A DNA stretch of 49,939 nt from Trueperaceae bacterium. GTDB lineage: Bacteria; Deinococcota; Deinococci; Deinococcales; Trueperaceae. The notes under the pieces are model-generated. The model was given only the letters and a program-made list of their open reading frames with translations. It was not told where the DNA came from and did no database searches. The stretch is from the NCBI GenBank assembly GCA_020354625.1, contig CP070651.1, positions 1,319,594 through 1,369,532 of the forward strand. Reading direction: 5' to 3'. This document shows, one piece after another, positions 8,606 to 16,333 of the stretch (its first letter is position 1; each line of letters begins with the position of its first letter). Made by a program: the position numbers and the translations under genes.

Positions 8606-9088
8606 GTGAACTCGATGTCCCCAGAGATCGAGCGGCTGGAGGAACAACTCAAGCGAGCGCTGGAGGGGGAGGCGTGGCATGGGCCGTCTGTGCTGGAGTT
8701 GCTGACGGGCGTCTCTGCGGCTGAGGCGGCTGCTCACCCAATCTCGGGTGCCCACAGCATCTGGGAGATCGTTCTGCATCTGACTACCGACTACATCCTC
8801 GTTCTCCGCCGCCTGTCTGGAGATGGGCGCCGGCTCACGCCGGAAGAGGATTGGCCGCCTTGCCCGGCAGTAACCGAGGAGAACTGGAGGAAGACTGTAC
8901 AGGATCTCACGAAGCTCAACCAGGAGCTTCTTCAGGCAGTCCACGCGTTTCCGGGAGCGCGACTGGACGAGCCGCTCGTGTCAGAGGTGCCGTACACGGC
9001 ATACACGCAGTTCATCGGCATCACCCAGCACAGTCTCTATCACGCCGGTCAGATTGCACTACTCAAACGGGCACTGCACACGGCATGA
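8606..9088 (+). CDS. DinB-like / YfiT-type metal-binding four-helix protein
   Basis: 160 residues. The DinB/YfiT pattern of three spaced histidines is visible: one in the HSIWEIVLHL helix near residues 50-60, and the pair in QHSLYHAGQI near 140-150, which together bind a divalent metal in a four-helix bundle. Functions in the family include thiol S-transferases and damage-inducible proteins of unknown role. Start choice is uncertain: GTG at 8606 (taken here) or ATG at 8615, with AGGATAGGTGA upstream of both. It is monocistronic, directly after a MITE-like repeat. Confidence 0.75.
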   Translation: MNSMSPEIERLEEQLKRALEGEAWHGPSVLELLTGVSAAEAAAHPISGAHSIWEIVLHLTTDYILVLRRLSGDGRRLTPEEDWPPCPAVTEENWRKTVQDLTKLNQELLQAVHAFPGARLDEPLVSEVPYTAYTQFIGITQHSLYHAGQIALLKRALHTA

Positions 9089-9122
9089 CATGCCAAGGCT
9101 GCAGGCATGAGGGAAGGCCAAA

Positions 9123-9310
9123 CTACCGGTTGGAGCGGACGCCGGCGAAAAAGACACCGAGGTTTCCCTTGGTAGCGATCAGAGTGAACGCGCCCGGCGT
9201 ATCGGTGACCGGGAACAAACCTTCAGCGTCCATGGTTGGGGTGGCCTCGGTTTTCAGCACTCGACGGGTCATCGTGTCGGTATCGACCTCTATGGCTCCC
9301 TTCCTGCCGG
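9123..9310 (-). pseudogene. Possible C-terminal gene remnant
   Basis: Directly behind the stop of the cupin gene the minus strand reads a protein-like stretch (GAIEVDTDTMTRRVLKTEAT, then PGAFTLIATKGNLGVFFAGV) that ends at a stop near 9123. No ribosome site or credible start precedes it, and codon choice resembles coding DNA. It may be the tail of a lost beta-propeller or lactonase-like gene. I cannot name the family. Confidence 0.25.
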
Positions 9311-9694
9311 CTAGATGGTCGGGAGCCAAGGTCCTTCCGTGAAGGCTGCCTCTTGGTCTCCGGGCCACGGTGGCATGGCAACACAGATGAACGTCAGATC
9401 GCTCGCCCCCGTGTTCCTATACTGAAAGGCGTATCCTCTGGGTATGTCGACCGACATTCCAGCGGTGAGTCTCACCAGCTGCGATTCCGTTCCGTCGCTG
9501 CGCCAAAGCTCTCCTTCGCCAGATAACACGTACCAAAACTCGCTTACGGTTGCGTGTATCGTCGCCCGGTTGATTTGGCCCGGTGGGACGGTGCTATGGA
9601 TCATGTTGCCGTGCGGATTGTCCAGCAAGTAGCGGATCAACGCTCCGGCCGGAGACCGGTCTTCCGGTTCGCTTGGCAGCGGTTTCGCCTTCAT
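9311..9694 (-). CDS. Cupin-domain protein
   Basis: 127 residues, a single cupin barrel. Motif 1 is HATVSEFWYVLSGEGELW (about 47-64) and motif 2 is the GMSVDIPRGYAFQYRNTG stretch (about 79-96). Motif 1 has one His and a Glu; motif 2 has a Tyr where a metal-binding His is often found, so metal binding is uncertain. The ATG at 9694 has a GGGAGGA ribosome site 5 nt upstream. It lies 35 bp downstream of the LysR gene on the same strand and probably shares its transcript, so it may sense or process the compound that the regulator responds to. Confidence 0.8.
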   Translation of the reverse strand: MKAKPLPSEPEDRSPAGALIRYLLDNPHGNMIHSTVPPGQINRATIHATVSEFWYVLSGEGELWRSDGTESQLVRLTAGMSVDIPRGYAFQYRNTGASDLTFICVAMPPWPGDQEAAFTEGPWLPTI

Positions 9695-9729
9695 GTGTCC
9701 TCCCGTGCTGACGGTGCCGCGCTAAGAAA

Positions 9730-10674
9730 TCATGAACCCCCGACCGTGGTCGGAATCGGCACAGAGAGGTCCGGGAGTTCACTCTCTGGGAAGAACTCCT
9801 TGAGCACGCCCATAAAGGCGCGCACGGCGGGGATCTTCAAATTGCCCGGGCTCACCGCGAGGAGCACCTGCCGCTCGAACGTCTCGGAAAATGGTGCGGT
9901 CGTCACCCCCTCCGGGAGCGCCCGGCAGGCCAAGCCGGGTGCGATCCCAACACCAACCCCTTCTGCCACCATGCGGAATAACCCGTCGAAATCGGTGGTC
10001 CAGTAGTCCGGTTCTTCTTTCCCGAGGTGCTTCTGGAGAAACCCTAGGATACGCACGGGGCAACCAGGACCAGGGCCGGCCATGACGATCGGCGTTTCCG
10101 CAAGGCTCTTCACGCTGATGCTGTTGGCGGCCTCGCCGCCATCCCGAAGAACCACCAGAAAAGGATCCGGCATCAGCTGCCAGTAGATGAGATCCTGGCG
10201 CTGGTCCGGTGAATCGTTGGTGAAGCCGACGTCTGCCAGACCGTTTCGCAGCACATCTTCGAACTCGAGAATCGTGCTCGGTTGAACACGATCTGCCGAC
10301 ACGGGTTTGACCGACAGCCTCGGGTAGCGCTTGCGGAGTTCCACGATCAACCGGGGCATGACCGCCGCCTCGATGGTGCTGAAGGTCAATACCCGCAAGG
10401 TGCCCGTAAGCTCGCCACCGCTCAGGCTGGCCTCTTGAATGGCTGCTTCTTCGAACTGCAGCATCTTGCGCAAGTGTTCCGCCATCCTCGCTCCCACCTC
10501 GGTGGGGGCCGCGCCGAAACGCCCGCGCGCCAAAAGCCGCACCCCAAGTTCCTTTTCCAGCTGCGTGATGGCGTAACTCACGGAGGATTGGTTGACACCG
10601 AGTTCGAGAGCCGCTTCGGAGAAACTGCCTTTTTCGAGCGTCATGAGGAAGGCGCGTGCCTGTTGCGAGGTCAT
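9730..10674 (-). CDS. LysR-family transcriptional regulator
   Basis: 314 residues from the ATG at 10674. The N-terminal winged HTH is clear (SFSEAALELGVNQSSVSYAI, then LEKELGVRLLAR), followed by the two-lobe effector domain (GTLRVLTFSTIEA to the C-terminus). Longer in-frame starts exist up to 10752, but a TATACT -10 box ends exactly 6 nt before this ATG, which points to a leaderless message starting at the ATG. Just upstream is a perfect palindrome with LysR-box geometry, so autoregulation is likely. Cotranscribed with a cupin gene. Divergent from the small gene at 10803. Confidence 0.88.
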   Translation of the reverse strand: MTSQQARAFLMTLEKGSFSEAALELGVNQSSVSYAITQLEKELGVRLLARGRFGAAPTEVGARMAEHLRKMLQFEEAAIQEASLSGGELTGTLRVLTFSTIEAAVMPRLIVELRKRYPRLSVKPVSADRVQPSTILEFEDVLRNGLADVGFTNDSPDQRQDLIYWQLMPDPFLVVLRDGGEAANSISVKSLAETPIVMAGPGPGCPVRILGFLQKHLGKEEPDYWTTDFDGLFRMVAEGVGVGIAPGLACRALPEGVTTAPFSETFERQVLLAVSPGNLKIPAVRAFMGVLKEFFPESELPDLSVPIPTTVGGS

Positions 10675-10680
10675 GGAGCC

Positions 10681-10686
10681 AGTATA
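10681..10686 (-). promoter_or_regulatory. -10 box of a probable leaderless promoter for the LysR gene
   Basis: TATACT on the minus strand lies 6 nt before the ATG at 10674, the spacing expected if transcription starts at the A of the start codon. The matching -35 position falls inside the left arm of the palindrome at 10703-10729. Confidence 0.5.
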
Positions 10687-10702
10687 GGGCATGTTATCGG
10701 CA

Positions 10703-10729
10703 GCATCCATTGAGGTTCTCGATGGATGC
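10703..10729. promoter_or_regulatory. Candidate LysR operator
   Basis: Perfect 8-bp inverted arms GCATCCAT and ATGGATGC are separated by exactly 11 nt, the arrangement of a LysR-type T-N11-A box. It overlaps the -35 position of the LysR promoter and lies between the LysR gene and the divergent small gene at 10803, so both could be controlled from here. Confidence 0.6.
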
Positions 10730-10802
10730 CTGTACAACGATGCAGGGGCCACTTTGAATGTCGAGCTTACAGCGCCCTAACCTCTTCTAAAGGAGGCTCA
10801 GC

Positions 10803-11015
10803 ATGTTCACGTCACCCGACAGCATCTACCAGATCCATCAACATCGCGCCAGGGAGTGGGAACGACAAGCGCGCTTCGAGCGCACGACCCGGGAGCGAAA
10901 CCGATCACCGGTTCGTGTGAGATTGGCCATCTGGCTGTTAGCTGCGGCTAGGAGCCTGGATCTTGGGTCGTTCGGGAAAAAGAGTTCAGCGCCAGGGCTT
11001 CCGCCTCATTCTTGA
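10803..11015 (+). CDS. Small basic hypothetical protein
   Basis: 70 residues, preceded by an excellent AAAGGAGG ribosome site 6 nt before the ATG. The N-terminal half is a charged helix rich in Arg, Gln and Glu (IYQIHQHRAREWERQARFER); the middle is hydrophobic (VRLAIWLLAAARSL). Small proteins with a similar opening are common in several bacterial phyla, but I know no function. It is divergent from the LysR gene, with the candidate LysR operator between them. The strong ribosome site is the main reason to call it real. Confidence 0.55.
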   Translation: MFTSPDSIYQIHQHRAREWERQARFERTTRERNRSPVRVRLAIWLLAAARSLDLGSFGKKSSAPGLPPHS

Positions 11016-11328
11016 GGTGAATGTTTGAGTGGATACGGACGGCGTAAACGCATGAGGATTGCGGCCGGAAGGCAGTGGCCGAGGTAAGTCGCAGCCTTTC
11101 GTTCATCCCTGACCACAGGTGCCCCTATGTGGTTATGCAGGGTATCTACAGCGGGTTGCATATTTCTTGATCGAAGATGGAGCTGGTCTATTTTTACTTG
11201 CTCCGCTCGGTAATGATTGCGCTGCTGCGCAATCCAGTGCGCAACGCGCTTTAGTATGGCACAAAAAGAGCTTATGAAAATCCCGACGACCAGTCGAAGT
11301 ACTCTTTACGTTATGGATGGAAAAATCG
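11016..11328. other. Intergenic region without supported genes
   Basis: I see no coding sequence here. It contains a small perfect hairpin (TTGCGC-TGCT-GCGCAA near 11215-11230). The T-rich stretch at 11321-11325, read on the minus strand directly after the tRNA CCA end, could help terminate the tRNA transcript. Confidence 0.4.
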
Positions 11329-11405
11329 TGGTGCGCCCGATCCGATTCGAACGGATGACCTTGGGCTTAGGAGTCCCCTGCTCTATCCAGCTGAGCTACG
11401 GGCGC
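11329..11405 (-). tRNA. tRNA-Arg (anticodon CCU)
   Basis: On the minus strand the cloverleaf reads acceptor GCGCCCG paired with CGGGCGC, D-arm GCTC/GAGC, anticodon loop CTCCTAA (anticodon CCT at 11369-11371), T-arm ATCCG-TTCGAAT-CGGAT, discriminator A and an encoded CCA end. The anticodon stem is imperfect: only its three central pairs (GGG with CCC) match, and the outer and inner positions are mismatched. A TACAAT -10 box lies at 11419-11424 on the minus strand. It decodes AGG. Confidence 0.9.
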
Positions 11406-11494
11406 ACGTCCAAGCCTCATTGTACCCCATGCCCAATCTCGGGCGCTCTTTACGAAGAACGATTCTCATCGGTTTGCAATGTAGGACAAGGGCA

Positions 11495-11522
11495 TTGATT
11501 TTCGCTGAGAAAGCATTAAAAT
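11495..11522 (+). promoter_or_regulatory. Promoter for the 55-residue micro-ORF
   Basis: TTGATT (-35) and TAAAAT (-10) are separated by 16 nt. The expected start of transcription is about 60 nt upstream of the micro-ORF at 11588. It directs plus-strand transcription away from the tRNA gene. Confidence 0.45.
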
Positions 11523-11587
11523 GTGAATAACTTCATATCGAGGTAGCTTGTTGGGAGCTTGGAAGAGCGCGCGTCATGGGAGGGACC

Positions 11588-11755
11588 GTGAATAGGCAGA
11601 GAATGGGATTGAGGCTTCTTATATATGTATTGCTATACACGTCGTTTGCGTTGGGTCTGCCACAGTATCACTACGCGACCGCCTTGATGATCGCCGTGAT
11701 CATCAAACATAAAGAGGATCCACAGAGTCTTTTGGCTCAGGTATACGCCTCTTGA
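11588..11755 (+). CDS. Micro-ORF with signal-peptide-like N-terminus
   Basis: 55 residues from the GTG at 11588, which has GGGAGGG 2-7 nt upstream; an ATG at 11576 would add four residues. The N-terminus is basic (MNRQRMGLR) and is followed by a hydrophobic stretch LLIYVLLYTSFALG, so it may be secreted or membrane-inserted; a second hydrophobic stretch (ATALMIAVII) and a charged tail follow. Its opening QRMGLR resembles QRIGLR in the second micro-ORF at 14169. It precedes the TPR-like gene at 12154, with a terminator-like hairpin between. Function unknown; it is short enough that chance is possible, but promoter, ribosome site and signal-like N-terminus agree. Confidence 0.42.
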   Translation: MNRQRMGLRLLIYVLLYTSFALGLPQYHYATALMIAVIIKHKEDPQSLLAQVYAS

Positions 11756-12083
11756 CGTGACGAGCTAATCAGATTGTAGTGCGCAACCGGCGTCGCTGAA
11801 GGTGAGCGTCGAAGGCTTTTCGGTCGGAGAGGTTCTGAGGTCGGTGTTGTGTCCACGTAGCTGGTGGATGTAAGAGAGCGTTTTGTGGGTAGCTTCGGGA
11901 GGTGAAATACGCAGGATTGGGCGCCTTCGCAAGTGGGGGGCGGCGCGCTCTGTGGGTTCACGTTGCGTGAGGAAGGGGGAGGTTGTTACGCGTTCGGGAG
12001 TCTATGACGTGGGTAGTCATACTTTCGTGTCGCACTATCAACCTCGAGCCAGTAGAGGCTTTTGGCGCATTCCGTAGCGTCTG
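11756..12083. other. Intergenic region, possible gene debris
   Basis: No complete gene is visible. A short plus-strand reading near 11778-11850 (SAQPASLKVSVEGFSVGEVL) resembles the start of a secretin/TonB-type short domain, but it has no start codon and soon meets a stop. I treat it as possible debris only. Confidence 0.3.
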
Positions 12084-12120
12084 GTGCCGGGAGCGCTTTC
12101 GGGCACTACCCCAATTTTTT
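12084..12120 (+). terminator. Candidate intrinsic terminator
   Basis: GTGCCGGGA pairs with TTTCGGGCAC (one mismatch) around a short GCGC-containing loop. A run of six T follows at 12115-12120 after an 8-nt gap. It would end transcription coming from the micro-ORF at 11588 and separate it from the TPR-like gene. Confidence 0.45.
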
Positions 12121-12153
12121 AGAAACATGCAAGAATAGTGGGCACAGCTCCGC

Positions 12154-14034
12154 TTGTCTGCGTTGGGATTGAATGGGATGACGCAAATGTACGGCCAGAG
12201 TGTGGAGGGTTCGGGCAGGTTGCCTTGGTGGCATGTCCCTGCGGAGAGCGACGCCAGGGTGGGCGCTGCCGGCTTCGACCATTTGAGAGGTCTCCTCTCA
12301 CAAATCCCGAGGGGTAGCGCAGCTGCTGAATACCGGCGTGCCGTCATCTTGATCGAGTTGGGCCGCTTTCAAGAGGCGCTGGAACTCATTCCACACATCG
12401 ATGGGCAGACTTCTGGGCTCGAGGCTTACGGATATCTCCGGGCGGGAAACCTTGAGACTTCTGCACGGTGCGCCGACGCCGCTGCGGCCGGGGTTTGGCT
12501 CAACCGAACGCTGCTCGTACGAGAAGACCTGATGTATCTTTACTTCGTCCGTGGCGTTACCACTCGACCAGAGGGGGCGCGGTGGCATCTCCGTACGGCG
12601 GAGTCGCTCGCCGTCGAACTCGGGATGGTCGATTTCAGGAAGCGGGTTCACGCGGTGGCGGGTAGAACCCTCGAGTTGCTCGATGAGGTGCCGTATCAAC
12701 GTCGTGAGGCCGTCGAAGTCTTCGTCACGCCGGAAGAACGTCTCGAAGACCTCTACCTTCCGGCTTGGTTCGACCAGTTCAAAGAGCACCTCGATCTGAC
12801 TTCGTTCGAAGAGCGCTATCAAATGTTTATGGCTGACCCGGTGGTGAAGTGCCGCAAGGCAGAACTGCTCATCGCTTTGGAGCGCGATCACGAGGCGCTC
12901 GAACTCTTGACGGGTTTGCGGTCGAATCTTGCGTACGGCCTTCAAATGAAGATCTTCGCTTCCCAAGGGAGGAGTGAAAAGGTCGAGGCGATGTTGAGGC
13001 ATTTCACGCCGAGGGGAGAGCTGCTCGCCTTGGAGGGAGCCGTCCACGTGTATGAAAATGCTGCCTGGCTCCACTTCAAAAATGTGCGTTTTGCAGAGGC
13101 GGAAGAAGCACTTTTGAAGGCGGTCGGATTGGCCGAACAACTCGGTCTCAAACGGCGTTTGACGACTCTATCGCTTCATTGGGAGAATGCTCGGACCAAG
13201 TTGGGGGCCGGCGTTCGGGAGGTGTTGGGTGAGGTGAGCCGGGATGTCCGACTCGATGCGTACCGAGAAGAGGTCAAAGTGCGCAGTCTCTTGTTCGCCG
13301 GAGACGCTGCCAACGCCAAGCGGATGGCTCAGGTGGGAGAGATCGGTAAGGGGGCGGCAAGCTTGGTTACTGCGACGGTTCTCTTACACAACAGAAACGA
13401 CTTCGGTGCTTCGTTCGAGATTACCGAAGAGTTCCCACAACTCGCCGAGCAGAGGCTCTTTTGGGGGTTTTTGATGCTCAGCAGCTTTGCGCGCGTCGGT
13501 GAGCGTGCGTATGCCAGTCCGGCGAGGGCGTTCGATGCGGTGCGGTCGAGTCTTCCTGTCCTGGCACTGCCCAAACAGTCGCTGGCTGACGCCAAGGCGC
13601 TCTACCCGCTCGGAATCGCCCTTGCCGCTTACCACCCGAGGCTTTCAGAGGCCCTGGAGCACGTGGCTGCACAGGTGCCGATTCTCCGTAACGATCGTGA
13701 CCGGCACGGGATATTTGTCGCCGGCCACAAGACCCATCTGACCAAACCGGTACGGGATGCGCTCATGCGAGACGGTTTGGAGGGAACTACCCGGCATTTC
13801 GAGCTGGCGACGCAGGGGAGCGCCAACAGTTATAGGAGAACCCGGTACATCAGAGCCTTGAGGGAAGCGGGGATCGAATCCTATCAACTGGTCTGTTTGA
13901 CGGAGCTATGGTCTGGGCTGATGCGTCTCGCCCGAGTGATGCCGCATGTAGGCTGGCAACGGGCGGCAGACGAGTTGCGAGCAGGCTCGAAGAAACTTCG
14001 GCAGTTGACGGCAAATTACCAAGTACCCGACTAG
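12154..14034 (+). CDS. TPR-like helical repeat protein, candidate peptide receptor or regulator
   Basis: Up to 626 residues, almost entirely helical. TPR-like helix pairs are visible near residues 57-82 (AAEYRRAVILIELGRFQEAL), 233-256, 261-284 and 300-330, ending in GLAEQLGLKRR. No HTH, kinase, ATPase or membrane segment is recognisable, and the C-terminal 150 residues match nothing I know. An in-frame TAG at 12136 limits the 5' end; possible starts are TTG 12154, ATG 12178 or ATG 12187, none with a strong ribosome site. It is flanked by two micro-ORFs with signal-peptide-like openings (11588 and 14169), an arrangement that recalls RRNPP peptide/TPR receptor systems. Known of the family: TPRs bind peptides or proteins. 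Inferred: signalling role. Confidence 0.7.
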   Translation: MSALGLNGMTQMYGQSVEGSGRLPWWHVPAESDARVGAAGFDHLRGLLSQIPRGSAAAEYRRAVILIELGRFQEALELIPHIDGQTSGLEAYGYLRAGNLETSARCADAAAAGVWLNRTLLVREDLMYLYFVRGVTTRPEGARWHLRTAESLAVELGMVDFRKRVHAVAGRTLELLDEVPYQRREAVEVFVTPEERLEDLYLPAWFDQFKEHLDLTSFEERYQMFMADPVVKCRKAELLIALERDHEALELLTGLRSNLAYGLQMKIFASQGRSEKVEAMLRHFTPRGELLALEGAVHVYENAAWLHFKNVRFAEAEEALLKAVGLAEQLGLKRRLTTLSLHWENARTKLGAGVREVLGEVSRDVRLDAYREEVKVRSLLFAGDAANAKRMAQVGEIGKGAASLVTATVLLHNRNDFGASFEITEEFPQLAEQRLFWGFLMLSSFARVGERAYASPARAFDAVRSSLPVLALPKQSLADAKALYPLGIALAAYHPRLSEALEHVAAQVPILRNDRDRHGIFVAGHKTHLTKPVRDALMRDGLEGTTRHFELATQGSANSYRRTRYIRALREAGIESYQLVCLTELWSGLMRLARVMPHVGWQRAADELRAGSKKLRQLTANYQVPD

Positions 14035-14168
14035 AGCGCACCGGACAATCCGTACAGTTAAGGGGCCATACCGTTCTGGATGGCCGCTTTGCCAGATGGG
14101 AGCCCCGCCGGAAATCTCAAGCGACCCGGTACTGGGGTGGCAGGGTGGATAACAAAGAGGTGTGCAAT

Positions 14169-14282
14169 ATGAAACAGAGAATCGGACTACGTCCTAATTC
14201 GGCGCTTGCCAAACTGGTTTTGGCCTTGGTCCCCTTGTCGATTCTCGGCATGGCCTTGGCCCAGTGGTGTACGCGCTGCTGA
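14169..14282 (+). CDS. Micro-ORF: secreted-peptide precursor candidate
   Basis: 37 residues. The ATG at 14169 has AAAGAGGTG about 7 nt upstream. The N-terminus is basic (MKQRIGLR), then a hydrophobic core (LAKLVLALVPLSILG) leads to a signal-peptidase-like site MALA, leaving a C-terminal QWCTRC with two cysteines spaced CxxC. This is the architecture of a short peptide-pheromone precursor. It lies 134 bp downstream of the TPR-like gene on the same strand. The opening resembles that of the micro-ORF at 11588. No homologue is known to me; function is inferred from layout only. Confidence 0.45.
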   Translation: MKQRIGLRPNSALAKLVLALVPLSILGMALAQWCTRC

Positions 14283-14631
14283 TCCAGTTGGGGATCGTTC
14301 GTTTACGTGCCGGATAGTCGATTGTAAAGGCACATCTGGCGATTTTGCAGAAATATCGCTCGCGATCCTGCAACACCGCGCGACAGGTCGTGCGGTATCC
14401 TACTTAGCGAGGTGGGCTCCTTACCCAGGGAGTTCCCCTTCTCTTCCATAACGGCACGGTCTTCGCGAGACTTGCCTAGTGCGATCGCGAAGTCGGTTGC
14501 TCCCACAACCCAGCGTGCCGGCAGTCATTGAGGCCTCTTTCGACTGTAAACCCGTCAAGATGCGTGGGGTGCGGTGATCTTCACACGATGTGGTCGCCTG
14601 CCCTGCGTTTTCTCAGGTTGTAAGCGCTACT
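14283..14631. other. Intergenic region without supported genes
   Basis: It separates the micro-ORF (plus) from the convergent aminotransferase (minus). I see no gene, no RNA gene and no clear terminator. Confidence 0.4.
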
Positions 14632-15810
14632 TCAGATCCGCAGTTTTTCCACAAAGACCGACATGCGCGCCAGCGCCTCGTGAATCCGCTCGAGGGGTTG
14701 GAGGTAGCTGAAGCGGATATAGTGCCCGCTATCATCGCCAAAAAGCTCGCCAGGAAACACCATGACCTGGGCTTCGCGGAGCAGAGCCTCACAGAAATCC
14801 GGAGCAGGCATGCCGCTAGCTGAAATGTTGGTATAGAGGTAGAAGGCGCCACCGGGATGCCCGTAGGTAAGCCCCATCGCGTCCATGGCCTCCATCATGA
14901 CCCTGCGCCTCTCAGCGTAGGCGACAAGCATCTGTTCGACGGGTTCCTGGGGACCGGTGAGAGCGGCTAGAGCCGCATGTTGCGAGATGGTGCAGGTGTT
15001 GATCGAGAGCGTGTGACGCGGTTCGGTCACCAAGCGTACGAACGGTTCGGGCGCTGCCAGGTAGCCGATGCGCCAGCCCGTCATGGCGTGGCTCTTCGAA
15101 AAACCGTTGAGAACAATCGTGCGGTCTTTCATGCCGGGCAGGCTACCGATCGAGAGGTGCTCTGAGCCTGGATAGATCAGCTCGGCGTAGATTTCGTCGC
15201 TGATCACGATGAGGTCGTGCTGCAAAGCCAATGCCGCGATCTCACGGATCACGTTCGGGGGCGTTACGGCCCCGGTCGGGTTGTTCGGTGAGACGAGGAC
15301 CAGCACCTTGCTGCGCTCGGTGATCCGGGCCTCGATTTCTGAGGGCATGAGCGCAAAGTCGTCTCTCTCATAGGTGGGGACCGGGACAGCCCGGCCGCCG
15401 CACAGGTGCACAGCGGTATCGTAGGTGGTAAAGCGTGGTGACGTGATCAAGGCCTCGTCGCCCGGATCGATCAGCGCCAGCATACAGAGCATGATCGATT
15501 CTTGAACCCCGGCAGTGACGATGATTTCATCGACGTTATAGGATAAGTCGTACCCTTTGGCGAGTGTATCGGCGATGGCAGCGCGAAGGTCGGGCAAACC
15601 GGCAGGATGTGTGTAGTGGTGCTCGTTTGCGTCGATGGCTCGTTTAGCAGCCTCGACGATATGGCTGGGAGTGTGAAAGTCGGGGTCTCCGCGCCCCATG
15701 GCGATCACATCTTGTTGGCCGGCGGCGATCTCCAACATCTTGGTGCGAAAAGAGACGTCCTCTTCGACGATCCGCTCGGCTCGAGCTTGCAAAAGGGGCG
15801 GCGTAGTCAT
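14632..15810 (-). CDS. Pyridoxal-phosphate aminotransferase, class I/II
   Basis: 392 residues, fold type I. Visible are the NNPTGAVT loop near residues 175-182, the SDEIYAELIY segment that contacts the cofactor ring, and the PLP lysine in SFSKSHAMTGWRIGY. It transfers an amino group between an amino acid and a 2-oxo acid; substrate preference is not readable. The ATG at 15810 has GGAGTG 6 nt upstream. It is divergent from the binding-protein operon at 16334, and the shared upstream region carries the 15-bp palindrome at 16020, so both may answer to the same regulator. It is a paralogue of the gene at 21167. Confidence 0.88.
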   Translation of the reverse strand: MTTPPLLQARAERIVEEDVSFRTKMLEIAAGQQDVIAMGRGDPDFHTPSHIVEAAKRAIDANEHHYTHPAGLPDLRAAIADTLAKGYDLSYNVDEIIVTAGVQESIMLCMLALIDPGDEALITSPRFTTYDTAVHLCGGRAVPVPTYERDDFALMPSEIEARITERSKVLVLVSPNNPTGAVTPPNVIREIAALALQHDLIVISDEIYAELIYPGSEHLSIGSLPGMKDRTIVLNGFSKSHAMTGWRIGYLAAPEPFVRLVTEPRHTLSINTCTISQHAALAALTGPQEPVEQMLVAYAERRRVMMEAMDAMGLTYGHPGGAFYLYTNISASGMPAPDFCEALLREAQVMVFPGELFGDDSGHYIRFSYLQPLERIHEALARMSVFVEKLRI

Positions 15811-16333
15811 GGTTACACTCCATTTCTCGGGTGCCGATGTGGGTAGAGAGCGGTGTCTGGTAGCACGAGATGAACCCAGAGATGCCCTCTACGGGTGGCG
15901 GTGTGTTTGGTGAACGGCACTAGTGCAATAGGTTTAGGTCCCCATATGGGTGCGATCGACCGGTCTTTCGTCGTTCTCGCTGTCGATCCGGTTGCTTCTC
16001 GGCGTTGGCATGATAAGATTGTTGACAGTCGACAGTTGGCTTAAATGATATGAACAACGCGATCCGAAAGTCAAGACGAGTTCACAGCGTCGAACGTCGA
16101 AGACGTCCTCTTTCAGGTAGAGGGGTTCGGAGGGTTCGATGGAACGGGTACCGGTTTCGTGGTGGAAGCGGTATGGTAGGTGTTGTCAGAGCGAAGCTGT
16201 TTATGGTTGGATTTCGTTCAAGCAGAAGTTCGATCGAGGAGGTGGTTGCCAAGCAAGATCGTCGATGTCGTGACAATCGTGTGAGTCCTTTTGTGCTCCG
16301 AGCCTGAGCGAAAGGCTACCCCTAGGGAGGTCT
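15811..16333. other. Divergent intergenic region with three palindromes
   Basis: 523 bp without a credible gene. It contains perfect 10-bp palindromes GCACTAGTGC (15917-15926) and CCCATATGGG (15941-15950), and the 15-bp operator candidate at 16020-16034. An arginine-rich frame beginning at 16050 has no ribosome site and is not called. If transcription starts near the operator, the binding-protein mRNA has a leader of roughly 270 nt. Confidence 0.45.
16020..16034. promoter_or_regulatory. Candidate operator (palindrome), copy 1
   Basis: TGTTGACAGTCGACA has 7-bp arms around one central base, with one mismatch from perfect symmetry. It contains the -35-like TTGACA (16022-16027), followed after 17 nt by a weak ATGATA. 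It is nearly identical to 36667-36681. The size and symmetry suit a GntR-type dimer. Confidence 0.55.

Noticed and set aside
11217-11498. A 93-codon plus-strand frame
   Set aside because: It runs straight through the tRNA-Arg gene on the opposite strand.
12298-13140. A 280-codon minus-strand frame opposite the TPR-like gene
   Set aside because: The plus-strand frame is longer, shows repeat-type helix patterns and continues to a normal stop; the minus frame has no motif or ribosome site.
16050-16307. An 85-codon frame between the operator and the binding-protein gene
   Set aside because: It is very arginine-rich, has no ribosome site and no family resemblance; it probably lies in the untranslated leader.
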